64,000 nucleotides of DNA from Cupriavidus taiwanensis (GTDB lineage: Bacteria > Pseudomonadota > Gammaproteobacteria > Burkholderiales > Burkholderiaceae): assembly GCF_900250115.1 (NCBI RefSeq), contig NZ_LT984804.1, positions 1,813,301 to 1,877,300 on the forward strand. The letters run 5' to 3'. Of the stretch, positions 53,349 to 62,004 are shown piece by piece. Numbering within the stretch: the stretch's first letter is position 1; each line of letters begins with the position of its first letter. Position numbers and translations under genes: made by a program. The notes under the pieces are model-generated. The model searched no databases, was not told the DNA's origin, and saw only the letters and a list, made by a program, of their open reading frames with translations.

Positions 53349-54365
53349 CTATTGCGGCGGGATATTGGCGGCGCGGATCACGCCGCCCCATTTGGCATAT
53401 TCGTCCTGCACGAAGCGGCTGGCCTGGTCGGGCGTAGCCACCACCGGAATCAGCGCCGCCGCGTCCAGCGTGGTGCGCAGGTCGGGATTCTTCTGGGCCT
53501 GGTTGATGACCTCGTTGAGCCGCGCCACCACCGGCGCCTGCGTACCCTTGGGCACGAACGCGGCCATCCAGCCGACCACCTCGAAGCCAGGCACGCCGGA
53601 TTCCGCGATGGTGGGCACGTCGGGCAACTGTGGCGCGCGTTTGGCGGTCGTCACCGCCAGCGCGCGCACCTTGCCGGATTTCACCTGCGTGACCGCGGCG
53701 CCAATATTGGCAAAGAGGAAATCCACATGCCCGCCGATCAATGCAGCCATGGCTTCCGAAGGCCCGCCGTAGGGCACGTGGGTATATTCGAGTCCCTTGA
53801 CATCCTGCTTGAGCAACTCCGCCGACAGGTGCGCCGAGCTGCCTACGCTGCCTGAGGCATAGTTCGTCTTGCCGGGCCGCGACTTGATGTTTGCCAGGAA
53901 CTCGGCAAAGGTCCGGGCCGGGAAGTTGTTGTTGACCAGCAGCACGTTGCCGTTCAGCCCGAATACCGCGACGGCCTGGAAGTCCTTCAGCGGGTCATAG
54001 GGCGTGGCCGCGATCAGACGCGGGTTGATCGCATGGGTAACGTTGGTGCCCAGCAGCACTGTGTAGCCGTCCGGCGCCGCGCGCGCGACCAGGTTTGCAC
54101 CGATGGTCGCGCCGGCGCCTGGCTTGTTCTCCGCCACCAGCGGCTGCCCCAGCGCATCGCCCATGTACTTGGCGAAGGTCCGGGCGGTCAGGTCGGTGAC
54201 GCCGCCGGGTGCGAACGGCACCACCAGGCGGATCGGCCGCGTGGGATACGCGTCGGCGGCGTATGCGCCGGTTCCAGCGATGCCTAGCGCCAGCAGACAG
54301 GCTCGCGCGGCACGGAGCAAGCGGGTTGGCCAGATGGCCTTGGGTTGCGGCAAGCGGTTTGCCAT
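53349..54365 (-). CDS. Bug/TctC-family periplasmic solute-binding protein
   Basis: 338 residues. The signal peptide (about 1-36) ends with GTGAYAADAYPTRPIRL. The mature domain has the classic Bug motifs PIRLVVPFAPGGVTDLTART, GANLVARAAPDGYTVLLGTN, YGGPSEAMAALIGGHVDFLF and LPDVPTIAESGVPGFEV. These proteins bind carboxylates or aromatic acids and are greatly expanded in Cupriavidus and Bordetella. GGAGGAGACC precedes the ATG at 54365. It follows an acyl-CoA ligase gene by 78 bp, so the ligand may be the ligase's acid substrate. Confidence 0.92.
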   Translation of the reverse strand: MANRLPQPKAIWPTRLLRAARACLLALGIAGTGAYAADAYPTRPIRLVVPFAPGGVTDLTARTFAKYMGDALGQPLVAENKPGAGATIGANLVARAAPDGYTVLLGTNVTHAINPRLIAATPYDPLKDFQAVAVFGLNGNVLLVNNNFPARTFAEFLANIKSRPGKTNYASGSVGSSAHLSAELLKQDVKGLEYTHVPYGGPSEAMAALIGGHVDFLFANIGAAVTQVKSGKVRALAVTTAKRAPQLPDVPTIAESGVPGFEVVGWMAAFVPKGTQAPVVARLNEVINQAQKNPDLRTTLDAAALIPVVATPDQASRFVQDEYAKWGGVIRAANIPPQ

Positions 54366-54443
54366 GGTGGTCTCCTCCAATTGTGGTCGGCCTGGCAGGA
54401 ATGCCGGTCCTCTTGCGGGACCGTGCGGGAACGGTGACAAGGA

Positions 54444-56021
54444 TCAGGCGACCTGCCGCTCCTGTCCGCCCCAATAGCGGGCGCGGATGGCCTTGCGGTC
54501 GATCTTGCCCAGCGCCGTCAGCGGCAGCGCATCGGCGAACACCACCTGCTTGGGCGCATTGACCACGCCCTTGTGCCGGGTCACGTGGGCGATCACGTCG
54601 GCCTCGGTCAGGCCGGTGCCGGGGCGGGCCACCACCACGGCGGTCACGGCTTCGCCCCACTTGGGATCGGGCACGCCGATCACGGCGGACATGGCGATGG
54701 CCGGATGCAGCGCGAGGCAATGCTCGACTTCGCTCGGGTACACGTTGAAGCCGCCGCTGATGATCATGTCCTTGGCGCGGTCGACCAGGTACAGGAACCC
54801 TTCGCTGTCGCAGCGCGCCATGTCGCCGGTGTGCAGCCAGTCGCCGGCAAAGGCCCTGGCGTCCTCTTCGGGCCGGTTCAGGTAGCCTTCCATTACCAGC
54901 GGGCCGCGCACGCACAGCTCGCCCACTTCGCCCGGCGCGACTTCCCGCAGTTGCGCATCGAGCAGCCTGACCTGGTTGCCGGGGATCACCTTGCCGCACG
55001 AGCGCAGGCGCTCGGGGTGGTCAGGATCGTGGTCGCGCGGGCTCAGGTAGCTGATGCACATCGGCGCTTCGGCCTGGCCGTAGATCTGGCCGAACACCGG
55101 GCCGATGCGCCGCAGCGCGTCGGCCAGGCGCACCGGGGCGATCGGCGCCGCGCCATAGAGCACCAGTTCCAGGCTGGACAGGTCGGCCGTGTCCAGGCCG
55201 TCGCAATCGAGCAGCCCGTAGATCTGCGTGGGCACCAGGAAGGTCAGGTTGATGCGATGCTCGGCCACGCGGCGCAGGAAATCCGCCGGGCCGAACTTGT
55301 CGCACAGGTAGATGGTGCCGCCGCGCAGCAGCGTCGGCAGGAACAGGCTGCCGGAGGCATGCGAGATCGGCGTGGTCACGAGGTAACGCACCTGCGCCGG
55401 CCATTCGTAGGTCGCCAGCATGTACTGCAGCATCGTCACCGTGGTGCGGTGGGTATGCAGGATGCCCTTCGAACGTCCGGTGGTGCCGCCGGTGTACGAC
55501 AGCTTGCTGATCTCGGTCGGATCATCGCCGGGGACCACGGGCGCATCATCGAATGCCGCCGCGGCGCGGGCCAGGCCGGCCCCGAACTCGCCGTCGTCGA
55601 GCGGCAGCACCTGCAGCCGCGTGCCGGCGGCGAGCGCGCGCGCCCGCTCGGCGAAGCGGGCGTTGTCGACCACCAGCGCCTGCACTCCCGCGTCTGCCAG
55701 CACGAATTCATGGTCCGCCTGCGCGGCCATCGGGTGCAGCGACACGGCCTTCAGCCCGGCCAGTTGCGCCGCGATGATGGCCGCGACCGCCTCGGCGCGA
55801 TTGCCCACCAGGAAGGCCACGGCGGCCTGGCGCGCCAGGCCGCGCGCGCCGAACAGCCGCGCGATGCGTGCGCTTTGCCGGGCCAGCGCCTCATAGCTCA
55901 GCGTGACGTCGTCACCGACCACGGCGGGTACGCCGGGCCGTGCCCGCAGCGCCGCGGCATAGAGCTGGCCGACGGTCGCGCCGCCGTGGACGACCGCAGC
56001 CGTCGAAGCCTGACGGGCCAT
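54444..56021 (-). CDS. Acyl-CoA ligase (AMP-binding superfamily)
   Basis: 525-residue acyl-adenylating enzyme. Motifs: LSYTGGTTGRSKGILHTHRT (P-loop), YGQAEAPMCISYLSPRD (A5), DWLHTGDMARCDSEGFLYLV (A7), DRAKDMIISGGFNVYPSEVE (A8) and the catalytic Lys of LTALGKIDRKAIR. It activates an unidentified carboxylic acid, probably medium-size or aromatic. GGGAGACAAC precedes the ATG. Together with the downstream Bug protein it forms a small uptake/activation unit. It is not obviously part of oxalate metabolism, where CoA transfer by Frc does the activation. Confidence 0.9.
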   Translation of the reverse strand: MARQASTAAVVHGGATVGQLYAAALRARPGVPAVVGDDVTLSYEALARQSARIARLFGARGLARQAAVAFLVGNRAEAVAAIIAAQLAGLKAVSLHPMAAQADHEFVLADAGVQALVVDNARFAERARALAAGTRLQVLPLDDGEFGAGLARAAAAFDDAPVVPGDDPTEISKLSYTGGTTGRSKGILHTHRTTVTMLQYMLATYEWPAQVRYLVTTPISHASGSLFLPTLLRGGTIYLCDKFGPADFLRRVAEHRINLTFLVPTQIYGLLDCDGLDTADLSSLELVLYGAAPIAPVRLADALRRIGPVFGQIYGQAEAPMCISYLSPRDHDPDHPERLRSCGKVIPGNQVRLLDAQLREVAPGEVGELCVRGPLVMEGYLNRPEEDARAFAGDWLHTGDMARCDSEGFLYLVDRAKDMIISGGFNVYPSEVEHCLALHPAIAMSAVIGVPDPKWGEAVTAVVVARPGTGLTEADVIAHVTRHKGVVNAPKQVVFADALPLTALGKIDRKAIRARYWGGQERQVA

Positions 56022-56161
56022 GTTGTCTCCCTGGAGTGGTTCTGGTCAGGCTCCCAATGTAGGGGCCGCTTGGTACCACGTCAACGCACCAAGAAGGCCG
56101 GGTTAATGCAGGGCGAAGCGCCCGGCGCAGCGGGCTCCGGGTCACTCCGGCAGCAGGCGCC

Positions 56162-56599
56162 TCAGGCCTGTTCCTTGACCTGGCTCTCCAGTTCCACCAG
56201 CCGCTTCTTCAGCGCCCGTTCTTCCTGGAAGCGCGCAGTCTCGTCACGGATCACCGCGACGATGCCGGTGATGGCGCCGGCGGTGTCCTTGAGCAGCGCC
56301 ACGGTAAAGGCGATCGACATCGCCTTGCCATCCTTGCCGACCGCCGGCACCTTGAGCAGGTCATGGCCGTAGCGCGTGATGCCGGTCGCCATGGTCTTGT
56401 CGTAGCCTTCCCAGTGCCGCCCGCGCAGCCGCTCGGGGATGATCAGGTCCAGCGACTGGCCCATGGCCTCGGCCTGGGTGAAGCCGAACATGCGCTCGGC
56501 CGCGGGATTCCACAGCGTGATGGCGCCCTTGGCGTCGGAGATGATGATGGCGTCGCCGATGGCGGACACCAGTTGCGCGTAGTCGATCTGCTCTGTCAT
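56162..56599 (-). CDS. Single-domain PAS protein
   Basis: 145 residues consisting of one PAS/PAC module: QLVSAIGDAIIISDAKGAIT, LWNPAAERMFGFTQAEAMGQ, SLDLIIPERLRGRHWEGYDK and VALLKDTAGAITGIVAVIRD, followed by a short coiled coil (RFQEERALKKRLVELESQVK). There is no kinase, cyclase or HTH, so it must act through a partner. The conserved positions resemble haem/FAD-free sensory PAS domains, but a cofactor cannot be excluded. It stands between the ligase gene and the frc terminator. Confidence 0.88.
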   Translation of the reverse strand: MTEQIDYAQLVSAIGDAIIISDAKGAITLWNPAAERMFGFTQAEAMGQSLDLIIPERLRGRHWEGYDKTMATGITRYGHDLLKVPAVGKDGKAMSIAFTVALLKDTAGAITGIVAVIRDETARFQEERALKKRLVELESQVKEQA

Positions 56600-56687
56600 G
56601 GGGATTCCCTCTCGTCATCTACAAAAGGCAGCGGCTGGGGCCCGCCAGTGCCACCAGGCTAGCGTGCCACATCGCGGCGCCACAAGC

Positions 56688-56726
56688 AAAAACGCCGGAG
56701 CCCCGCGATGAGCGCGGCCCCGGCGT
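56688..56726 (-). terminator. Rho-independent terminator after frc
   Basis: On the minus strand ACGCCGG-GGCCGCGC-TCAT-loop pairs with GCGGGGCTCCGGCGT and is followed by TTTT, 31 bp downstream of the frc stop. It ends the oxc-frc transcript. Confidence 0.85.
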
Positions 56727-56756
56727 CGGCGCCGGCACGGGTGCCGGCGGCCAGCG

Positions 56757-58007
56757 TCAGATCACCTGGGACTCGCGCAGGCGCTTGATCTCTTCCGCAC
56801 CGTAGCCCAGCCCGGCCAGCACCTCTTCGCTATGCTCGCCCAGCAGCGGCGAGCCGGTGATCTCCGGCTTCAGGTCGGAGAACTTGATCGGGCTGCCCAC
56901 CGTCAGGTAGCTGCCGCGCTCCTTGTGCGGCACCTCGGTGATGCTGCCGCTGGCACGCAGCGACGGATCGGCGGCGATCTCCTTCATCGACAGCACCGGC
57001 GAGCACGGGATGTCATGCTTGCGCAGGATGTCGACCGCCTCGTACTTGGTCTTGTCGGCCAGCCATTCCTCGATGGTGTTGAAGATATCGAAGATATGCG
57101 GCTGGCGCGCCTTGGCGGTGGCGTAGTTGGGATCGTCGATCCATTCCGGCTTGCCCAGCGCCTTGCAGATCGGCTCCCAGGCATGGCCCTGGATGGTGAA
57201 GTAGATATAAGCGTTGGGATCGGTCTCCCAGCCCTTGCACTTCAGCACCCAGCCCGGCTGGCCGCCGCCGCCGGCGTTGCCGCCGCGCGGCACCACGTCG
57301 CTGAAGGTGCCATGCGGATATTGCGGGTACTCTTCCAGGTAGCCCAGCCGGTCCAGGCGCTGCTGGTCGCGCAGCTTGACGCGGCACAGGTTCAGCACCG
57401 CATCCTGCATCGACACCGCCACCTTCTGGCCCTTGCCGGTCTTGTCGCGGCCGATCAGCGCGGTCAGGATGCCGATCGCCAGGTGCATGCCGGTGTTGGA
57501 ATCGCCCAGCGCCGCGGCGGATACCGTCGGCGGGCCGTCCCAGAAGCCGGTAGTCGAGGCCGCGCCGCCGGCGCATTGCGCCACGTTCTCGTAGACCTTG
57601 AGGTCTTCGTAGTGGTGGCCGTCGCTGAAGCCCTTGACCGAAGCCACGATCATCTTGGGGTTCAGCTCGTTGATGCGCTCCCACGAGAAGCCCATGCGGT
57701 CCAGCGCGCCCGGCCCGAAGTTCTCGACCAGCACGTCCGACTCGCGGATCAGCTGCTCCAGGATCTTCTTGCCTTCCGGCTTCTTGGTGTCCAGCGTCAG
57801 GCTGCGCTTGTTGGAGTTGAGCATGGTGAAGTACAGCGCGTCGACATCCGGGATGTCGCGCAGCTGGGTGCGCGTCACGTCGCCGGAACCCGGGCGCTCG
57901 ACCTTGATCACGTCGGCGCCGAACCATGCCAGCAGCTGCGTGCAGGCGGGACCCGCCTGGACGTGCGTGAAGTCGATGATCTTGATGCCATTGAGTGGGA
58001 GGTTCAC
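56757..58007 (-). CDS. frc: Formyl-CoA:oxalate CoA-transferase
   Basis: 416-residue class III CoA-transferase that moves CoA from formyl-CoA to oxalate. The catalytic Asp is Asp169 in [12 protein letters not shown], the same number as in the Oxalobacter enzyme. Other family parts are the N-terminal [50 protein letters not shown] and the glycine-loop segment [15 protein letters not shown] that closes the active site. It is the second gene of the oxc-frc operon, with a 40-bp gap and GGAGACG before the ATG. Confidence 0.97.
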   Translation of the reverse strand: MNLPLNGIKIIDFTHVQAGPACTQLLAWFGADVIKVERPGSGDVTRTQLRDIPDVDALYFTMLNSNKRSLTLDTKKPEGKKILEQLIRESDVLVENFGPGALDRMGFSWERINELNPKMIVASVKGFSDGHHYEDLKVYENVAQCAGGAASTTGFWDGPPTVSAAALGDSNTGMHLAIGILTALIGRDKTGKGQKVAVSMQDAVLNLCRVKLRDQQRLDRLGYLEEYPQYPHGTFSDVVPRGGNAGGGGQPGWVLKCKGWETDPNAYIYFTIQGHAWEPICKALGKPEWIDDPNYATAKARQPHIFDIFNTIEEWLADKTKYEAVDILRKHDIPCSPVLSMKEIAADPSLRASGSITEVPHKERGSYLTVGSPIKFSDLKPEITGSPLLGEHSEEVLAGLGYGAEEIKRLRESQVI

Positions 58008-58047
58008 GTTCGTCTCCTATTGGATTAGGGGGTGAAATTCGGGTGGA

Positions 58048-59787
58048 TTACTTCTTGGCCGAGCTTTGCGGATTCAGGTTGGTGAGGCGGCCGCTTTCGG
58101 TGCCGGCCGCCGGGTCGATGACGGCATTGACCAGCGTCGGCCTGCCGGAGCGCAGCGCTTCGTTCACCGCGGCCTCGAGTTCCGCAGGCGTGGTGACGTT
58201 GGCGCCGACGCCTCCGAACGCTTCCATCATCTTGTCGTAGCGCGCACCCGGGACGAAGGTCGTGACCGCCGGGTCGGTGCCGCCGGTGGGGTTCTTGTCG
58301 ATGCCCTTGTAGACGCCGTTGTTGTTGAAGATGACGATGCAGACCGGCAGGTTGTAGCGGCAGATGGTCTCGACTTCCATGCCCGAGAAACCAAAGGCGC
58401 TGTCGCCGCACAGCGCCAGCACCGGCTTGCCGGTCTCGACCGCCGCGGCCACCGCGTAGCCCATGCCCACGCCCATCACGCCCCAGGTGCCGACGTCGAG
58501 GCGCTTGCGCGGCTCATACATGTCGATCACGGCGCGGGCGTAGTCCAGCGTGTTGGCGCCTTCATTGACGAACGAGATGCCCGGGTTGGCCTTGACCACG
58601 TCCTTGAGCACGCCCAGCGCGCCGTGGAAGTTCATCGGCGCGGCATCCCTGGCCCTGGTCAGGGTCTCGGCCATCTTCGCCAGGTTGGTGTCCCGGCGGT
58701 CGGCCACTGCGTTCAGCCAGTCCGCGCCCGGCTTGGCGAAGTCGTCGCCCACCTTGTCGAGGATCGCCGCTACGCACGAACCGATGTCGCCCACCACCGG
58801 CGCGGCGATGGCGACGTTGCTGTCCATCTCGGTCGGCGCGATATCGATCTGGATGAATTGCTTGGGCTTGCCCCAGGTCTTGCCCTTGCCGTGCGACAGC
58901 AGCCAGTTCAGGCGCGCGCCGACCAGCAGCACCACGTCGGCTTCGGCCAGCACATAGGAGCGCGCCGCCGAGGCCGACTGCGGATGCGTATCGGGCAGCA
59001 GGCCCTTGGCCATTGACATCGGCAGGTACGGGATGCCGGTCTTCTCGACCAGCTTGCGCAGGTCCGCCTCGGCGCGTGCGTAGGCGGCGCCCTTGCCGAT
59101 CAGGATCAGCGGACGCCTGGCGGTCTTCAGCAGCGCGACGGCGCGCTCGACCGAGTCCGGCGCCGGCAGCTGGCGCGGCGCCGGATCCACCACCTTGATC
59201 AGCGACTGCTTGCCCTTTTCGGCTTCCAGCGACTGGCCCAGCAGCTTGGCCGGCAGGTCCAGGTACACGCCGCCCGGGCGGCCCGACACCGCGGCGCGAA
59301 TGGCACGCGCGACGCCGACGCCGATGTCTTCCGCGTGCAGCACGCGGAACGCAGCCTTGGCGTGCGGACGGGCGATGGCCAACTGGTCCATCTCTTCGTA
59401 GTCACCCTGCTGCAGGTCGACGATCTCGCGCTCGCTCGAGCCGCTGATCAGGATCATCGGGAAGCAGTTGGTGGTGGCATGCGCCAGCGCGGTCAGCCCG
59501 TTCAGGAACCCCGGCGCGGACACGGTCAGGCAAACGCCCGGCTTCTGCGTCAGGAAGCCCGCAATCGCCGCGGCGTTGCCGGCGTTCTGCTCGTGGCGGA
59601 AGCTGATGACGCGCATGCCGTTGGCTTGCGCCAGACGGGCCAGATCGGTGACCGGAATGCCGGGCAGGCCATAGATGTTTTCGATGCCGTTCAGCTTCAG
59701 CGCGTCGATGACCAGATGGAAACCATCGGTTTGTGCCTGCTGCTCTTCCGCGGCGTGACGCTGCAGCTCGTTTCCGACTTCTGCCAT
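58048..59787 (-). CDS. oxc: Oxalyl-CoA decarboxylase
   Basis: 579-residue thiamine-diphosphate enzyme converting oxalyl-CoA to formyl-CoA and CO2. The N-terminal Pyr domain has [20 protein letters not shown] with the catalytic Glu region [20 protein letters not shown]. The TPP/Mg motif is [20 protein letters not shown] followed by [17 protein letters not shown]. The long basic insert [18 protein letters not shown] belongs to the ADP/CoA-binding middle domain of Oxc. GGAAGCAACC precedes the ATG. Preceded by a 16-codon leader ORF and an oxalate-island element; frc follows. Confidence 0.97.
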   Translation of the reverse strand: MAEVGNELQRHAAEEQQAQTDGFHLVIDALKLNGIENIYGLPGIPVTDLARLAQANGMRVISFRHEQNAGNAAAIAGFLTQKPGVCLTVSAPGFLNGLTALAHATTNCFPMILISGSSEREIVDLQQGDYEEMDQLAIARPHAKAAFRVLHAEDIGVGVARAIRAAVSGRPGGVYLDLPAKLLGQSLEAEKGKQSLIKVVDPAPRQLPAPDSVERAVALLKTARRPLILIGKGAAYARAEADLRKLVEKTGIPYLPMSMAKGLLPDTHPQSASAARSYVLAEADVVLLVGARLNWLLSHGKGKTWGKPKQFIQIDIAPTEMDSNVAIAAPVVGDIGSCVAAILDKVGDDFAKPGADWLNAVADRRDTNLAKMAETLTRARDAAPMNFHGALGVLKDVVKANPGISFVNEGANTLDYARAVIDMYEPRKRLDVGTWGVMGVGMGYAVAAAVETGKPVLALCGDSAFGFSGMEVETICRYNLPVCIVIFNNNGVYKGIDKNPTGGTDPAVTTFVPGARYDKMMEAFGGVGANVTTPAELEAAVNEALRSGRPTLVNAVIDPAAGTESGRLTNLNPQSSAKK

Positions 59788-59835
59788 GGTTGCTTCCTTC
59801 TATGCAAATTTGACTGGGGTTGGAATTTTTGTGAC

Positions 59836-59886
59836 TCAGGCTGCCGCGGGAGTGCCTGGGGCCCGCTTCGCTACGACTTCCGACAT
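59836..59886 (-). CDS. 16-codon leader ORF upstream of oxc
   Basis: Minus-strand frame MSEVVAKRAPGTPAAA with a strong ribosome site: AAGGAG lies 7 bases before its ATG. It ends 48 bp before the oxc start. The peptide has no run of a single regulatory amino acid and no clear attenuator hairpin follows, so it may simply be a translated leader or a relic; the ribosome site is better than that of oxc itself. Confidence 0.45.
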   Translation of the reverse strand: MSEVVAKRAPGTPAAA

Positions 59887-59977
59887 GCTTGGTCTCCTTT
59901 TGGACTTGTGTTCGTGGTGCGCGGGGGCTGGGCCCTGCTGCGGTCGGTGCCGGTTCCGTTCGACCGGTCTTGATGAC

Positions 59978-59998
59978 ATACGGTATGTGATATATCAG
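59978..59998 (-). promoter_or_regulatory. Shared oxalate-island element, copy 3 (oxc promoter)
   Basis: Identical at 21 of 21 positions to the element before the first antiporter gene. On the minus strand TTGCCG-TTCT precedes it, mirroring TTGACT-TAC at the other locus, so it lies in the same place relative to a probable -35. It is 92 bp upstream of the leader ORF and 191 bp upstream of oxc. Confidence 0.75.
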
Positions 59999-60173
59999 AG
60001 AACGGCAAGGTATTTTCCATCCCTGCAGCAAACTTTCGTCAGTGCACCGCAGCAATTCCGTTTGTATCAGCGCCCAAAACAGCGCAAGTTCTTAATCTGT
60101 GGCCAGTTATGCGCAGCTGGCACAAATACGGGCTGAGACGCCCAAGTGCTCCCTGCGCGGCGGACCGCCTATA

Positions 60174-60188
60174 GATATATTACATACA
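60174..60188 (+). promoter_or_regulatory. Shared oxalate-island element, copy 4 (inverted, diverged)
   Basis: GATATATTACATACA is identical over 15 bases to the minus-strand core of copy 2 at 47459-47473. It points away from oxc. No plus-strand gene follows, so it may be an auxiliary upstream operator for oxc or a relic. Confidence 0.5.
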
Positions 60189-60338
60189 ACGTTTTTACGC
60201 CCTTTGGGCTAAAACGACCGCCTTTGCGGCACCGGTCGAACGTCCCGCTTGCGTTGCTTCCGCTGGTTGCAACGGACGGCCTGGCGCAGGCGCCTGGCCG
60301 TCAGCTCCATGCATTACGACCGTCCGGCGCGGCCCAGT

Positions 60339-61685
60339 CTATTCAGCGCGACCGGGGGATGTCTTCGCAACCAGGCCGCCCTCGGCCACCGGCAGCGCCG
60401 ACGCCGGGTGCCCGGTAATGAACCGCTTGCGCATGGGCGCCAGCACCAGTTTCGCCGACAGGCCGGCGGCGATCGTCACCACCGCTGCCACGGTGAAGAC
60501 CGCTTCCCAGCCGCCGCGCGCCGACAGCACGGAGGCCAGCGGCACCAGCATCGCCGCGGTCCCCTTCGCGGTGTACAGCGTGCCCGCGTTGGCCGCCGCA
60601 AACTTGCTGCCGAATGTGTCCGCGCATAGCGCCGGGAAGATCGAAAAGATCTCGCCCCAGAACAGGAAGGTCAGCGCCGCGAAAAACATGAACCAGTAGG
60701 GGTTGTGGCCCAGCTGCATCAGCCCCAGCAGCGCCAGCCCCTCGCCGACGAAGATCACGCACATCGTGTTCTCGCGGCCGAACCGGTCCGACAGGAAGCC
60801 GCACAGCGGGCGCGTGAAGCCATTGCACAGGTTGTCGATCGACAGCGTCATCGTCAGCAGCGGCAAGGTCAGCCCCAGCAGCGTCACCGGCATCGACGCA
60901 AAGCCGTAGTCCTTGGCGATCGGGCCCAGTTGCGCCGTCGCCATGATGCCGCCCGCCGCCACCGCGACAAAGCTGGCGTAGATCAGCCAGAACACCGGCG
61001 TCTTCACCATCTGCCCCGGCGTGTACTCGACCGGGTTGGTCAGCACCGCCCTGGCCGCCGCCGCGCCCCTGGGCGGCGCGGGCTTCACCAGCAGCAGCGC
61101 CAGCACGAGGATGCTTGCCCCTTGCAGGATGCCGAAGAACAGGAAGGCCTTCTCATAGCCCGCGCTCTGGATCATGTTGGCGATCGGAATCACGGTGATG
61201 GCTGCGCCCGCGCCAAAGCCCGCGGCGGTCAGGCCGGCAGCCAGGCCGCGCTTGTCCGGGAACCATTTCAGCGCATTGCCGACGCAGGTCCCGTAGACGC
61301 CGCCGGCGCCGATGCCGGCGATCACGGCGGCCACATACAACTCCGGCAGCGTGGTCGCATAGGCGTTCATCACCCATGCCAGCCCCGCGCAAATGGCCCC
61401 GCCGGCCACCACCGGGCGCGGGCCGAATTTGTCGACCAGCCAGCCCTCCAGCGGCACCAGCCAGGTCTCGGTCACGATGAAGATCGAAAAGGCCACCTGG
61501 ATCGCGGACGCGCCCCAGTGGTGCCTGGCGTCCATGGGTGACACAAAAAGAGTCCAGCCGTACTGCAAATTCGCCACCAGCCCCATGCATACCACACCGA
61601 TTGCAAGCTGGATCCAACGGTTCTGCAGCCCGCGTCCGTTCACGTCCTCGTGAGCGGCGCGAGCCGATGCTTCCAATTGCGCCAT
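60339..61685 (-). CDS. oxlT: MFS oxalate:formate antiporter (OxlT family), copy 2
   Basis: 448-residue, 12-helix transporter clearly paralogous to the protein encoded at 45221-46540: shared blocks include NLQYGWTLFVSP, ETWLVPLEGWLVDKFGPRPV, YGTCVGNALKWFPDKRGLAAG, MATAQLGPIAKDYG and TLYTAKGTAAMLVPLASVLS (with the oxalate-binding Lys). It brings oxalate in and formate out. Unlike copy 1 it sits next to oxc-frc, and both copies are kept, perhaps for different affinities or directions. The ATG at 61685 lies 116 bp from the shared 52-bp block. Transcribed towards oxc with a 452-bp gap to the leader. Confidence 0.9.
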   Translation of the reverse strand: MAQLEASARAAHEDVNGRGLQNRWIQLAIGVVCMGLVANLQYGWTLFVSPMDARHHWGASAIQVAFSIFIVTETWLVPLEGWLVDKFGPRPVVAGGAICAGLAWVMNAYATTLPELYVAAVIAGIGAGGVYGTCVGNALKWFPDKRGLAAGLTAAGFGAGAAITVIPIANMIQSAGYEKAFLFFGILQGASILVLALLLVKPAPPRGAAAARAVLTNPVEYTPGQMVKTPVFWLIYASFVAVAAGGIMATAQLGPIAKDYGFASMPVTLLGLTLPLLTMTLSIDNLCNGFTRPLCGFLSDRFGRENTMCVIFVGEGLALLGLMQLGHNPYWFMFFAALTFLFWGEIFSIFPALCADTFGSKFAAANAGTLYTAKGTAAMLVPLASVLSARGGWEAVFTVAAVVTIAAGLSAKLVLAPMRKRFITGHPASALPVAEGGLVAKTSPGRAE

Positions 61686-61800
61686 CTGTCTTGTCTCCTG
61701 GTACTGATCGTTTGTGCCCGGGGGGACACATCAGGGCCTATGTGGGATGCCCTTCTCGCAACTAGACCGGCGCCTGGCATTGCGGCACATGAAGTCGTGG

Positions 61801-61852
61801 ATTGATGCTACCTGAAGCTTAATTTGACTAGTCTTAAAGTTTTTTATCGTTT
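61801..61852 (+). promoter_or_regulatory. 52-bp block shared with the LysR intergenic region, copy B
   Basis: ATTGATGCTACCTGAA and AAAGTTTTTTATCGTTT are spaced exactly as in copy A at 48675. On the plus strand it would drive a gene to the right, but none follows. It may instead be a LysR site activating the second antiporter gene on the minus strand, or a relic of a moved lysR-antiporter unit. Confidence 0.65.
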
Positions 61853-61932
61853 CTATTCACGACCCCTTATATATAGCGGAACTGGCATGAATCGCCGCGG
61901 CGCCGGTCATGCCAGCGGCATCGCCAATGCAA

Positions 61933-61974
61933 CAAGCCACCGAGACCCGCCGGCAAGCGTGCCTCGGTGGCTTG
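61933..61974 (-). terminator. Hairpin downstream of pntB
   Basis: CAAGCCACCGAG and CTCGGTGGCTTG form a perfect 12-bp stem with an 18-base loop, 30 bp past the pntB stop. Only TTG follows on the minus strand, so it is a weak or Rho-assisted terminator. Confidence 0.6.
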
Positions 61975-62004
61975 CATCGATCGATGCCGCGCCGCGACAG
62001 GCGA

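Larger units (their letters stand above)
59888..60338. other. Intergenic region between oxc leader and second antiporter gene
   Basis: Contains the oxc promoter with the shared 21-bp element (59978-59998), AT-rich sequence to about 60200, a diverged inverted copy of the element (60174-60188), then GC-rich sequence to the end of the antiporter gene. No gene with a ribosome site is seen. Confidence 0.6.
61686..62004. other. Intergenic region between second antiporter gene and pntB
   Basis: Contains the antiporter promoter side, the 52-bp block shared with the LysR intergenic region (61801-61852), a TATATATAGC stretch (61868-61877) and a hairpin below pntB (61933-61974). A plus-strand frame starting at 61887 is antisense to pntB and is not called. 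Confidence 0.55.
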
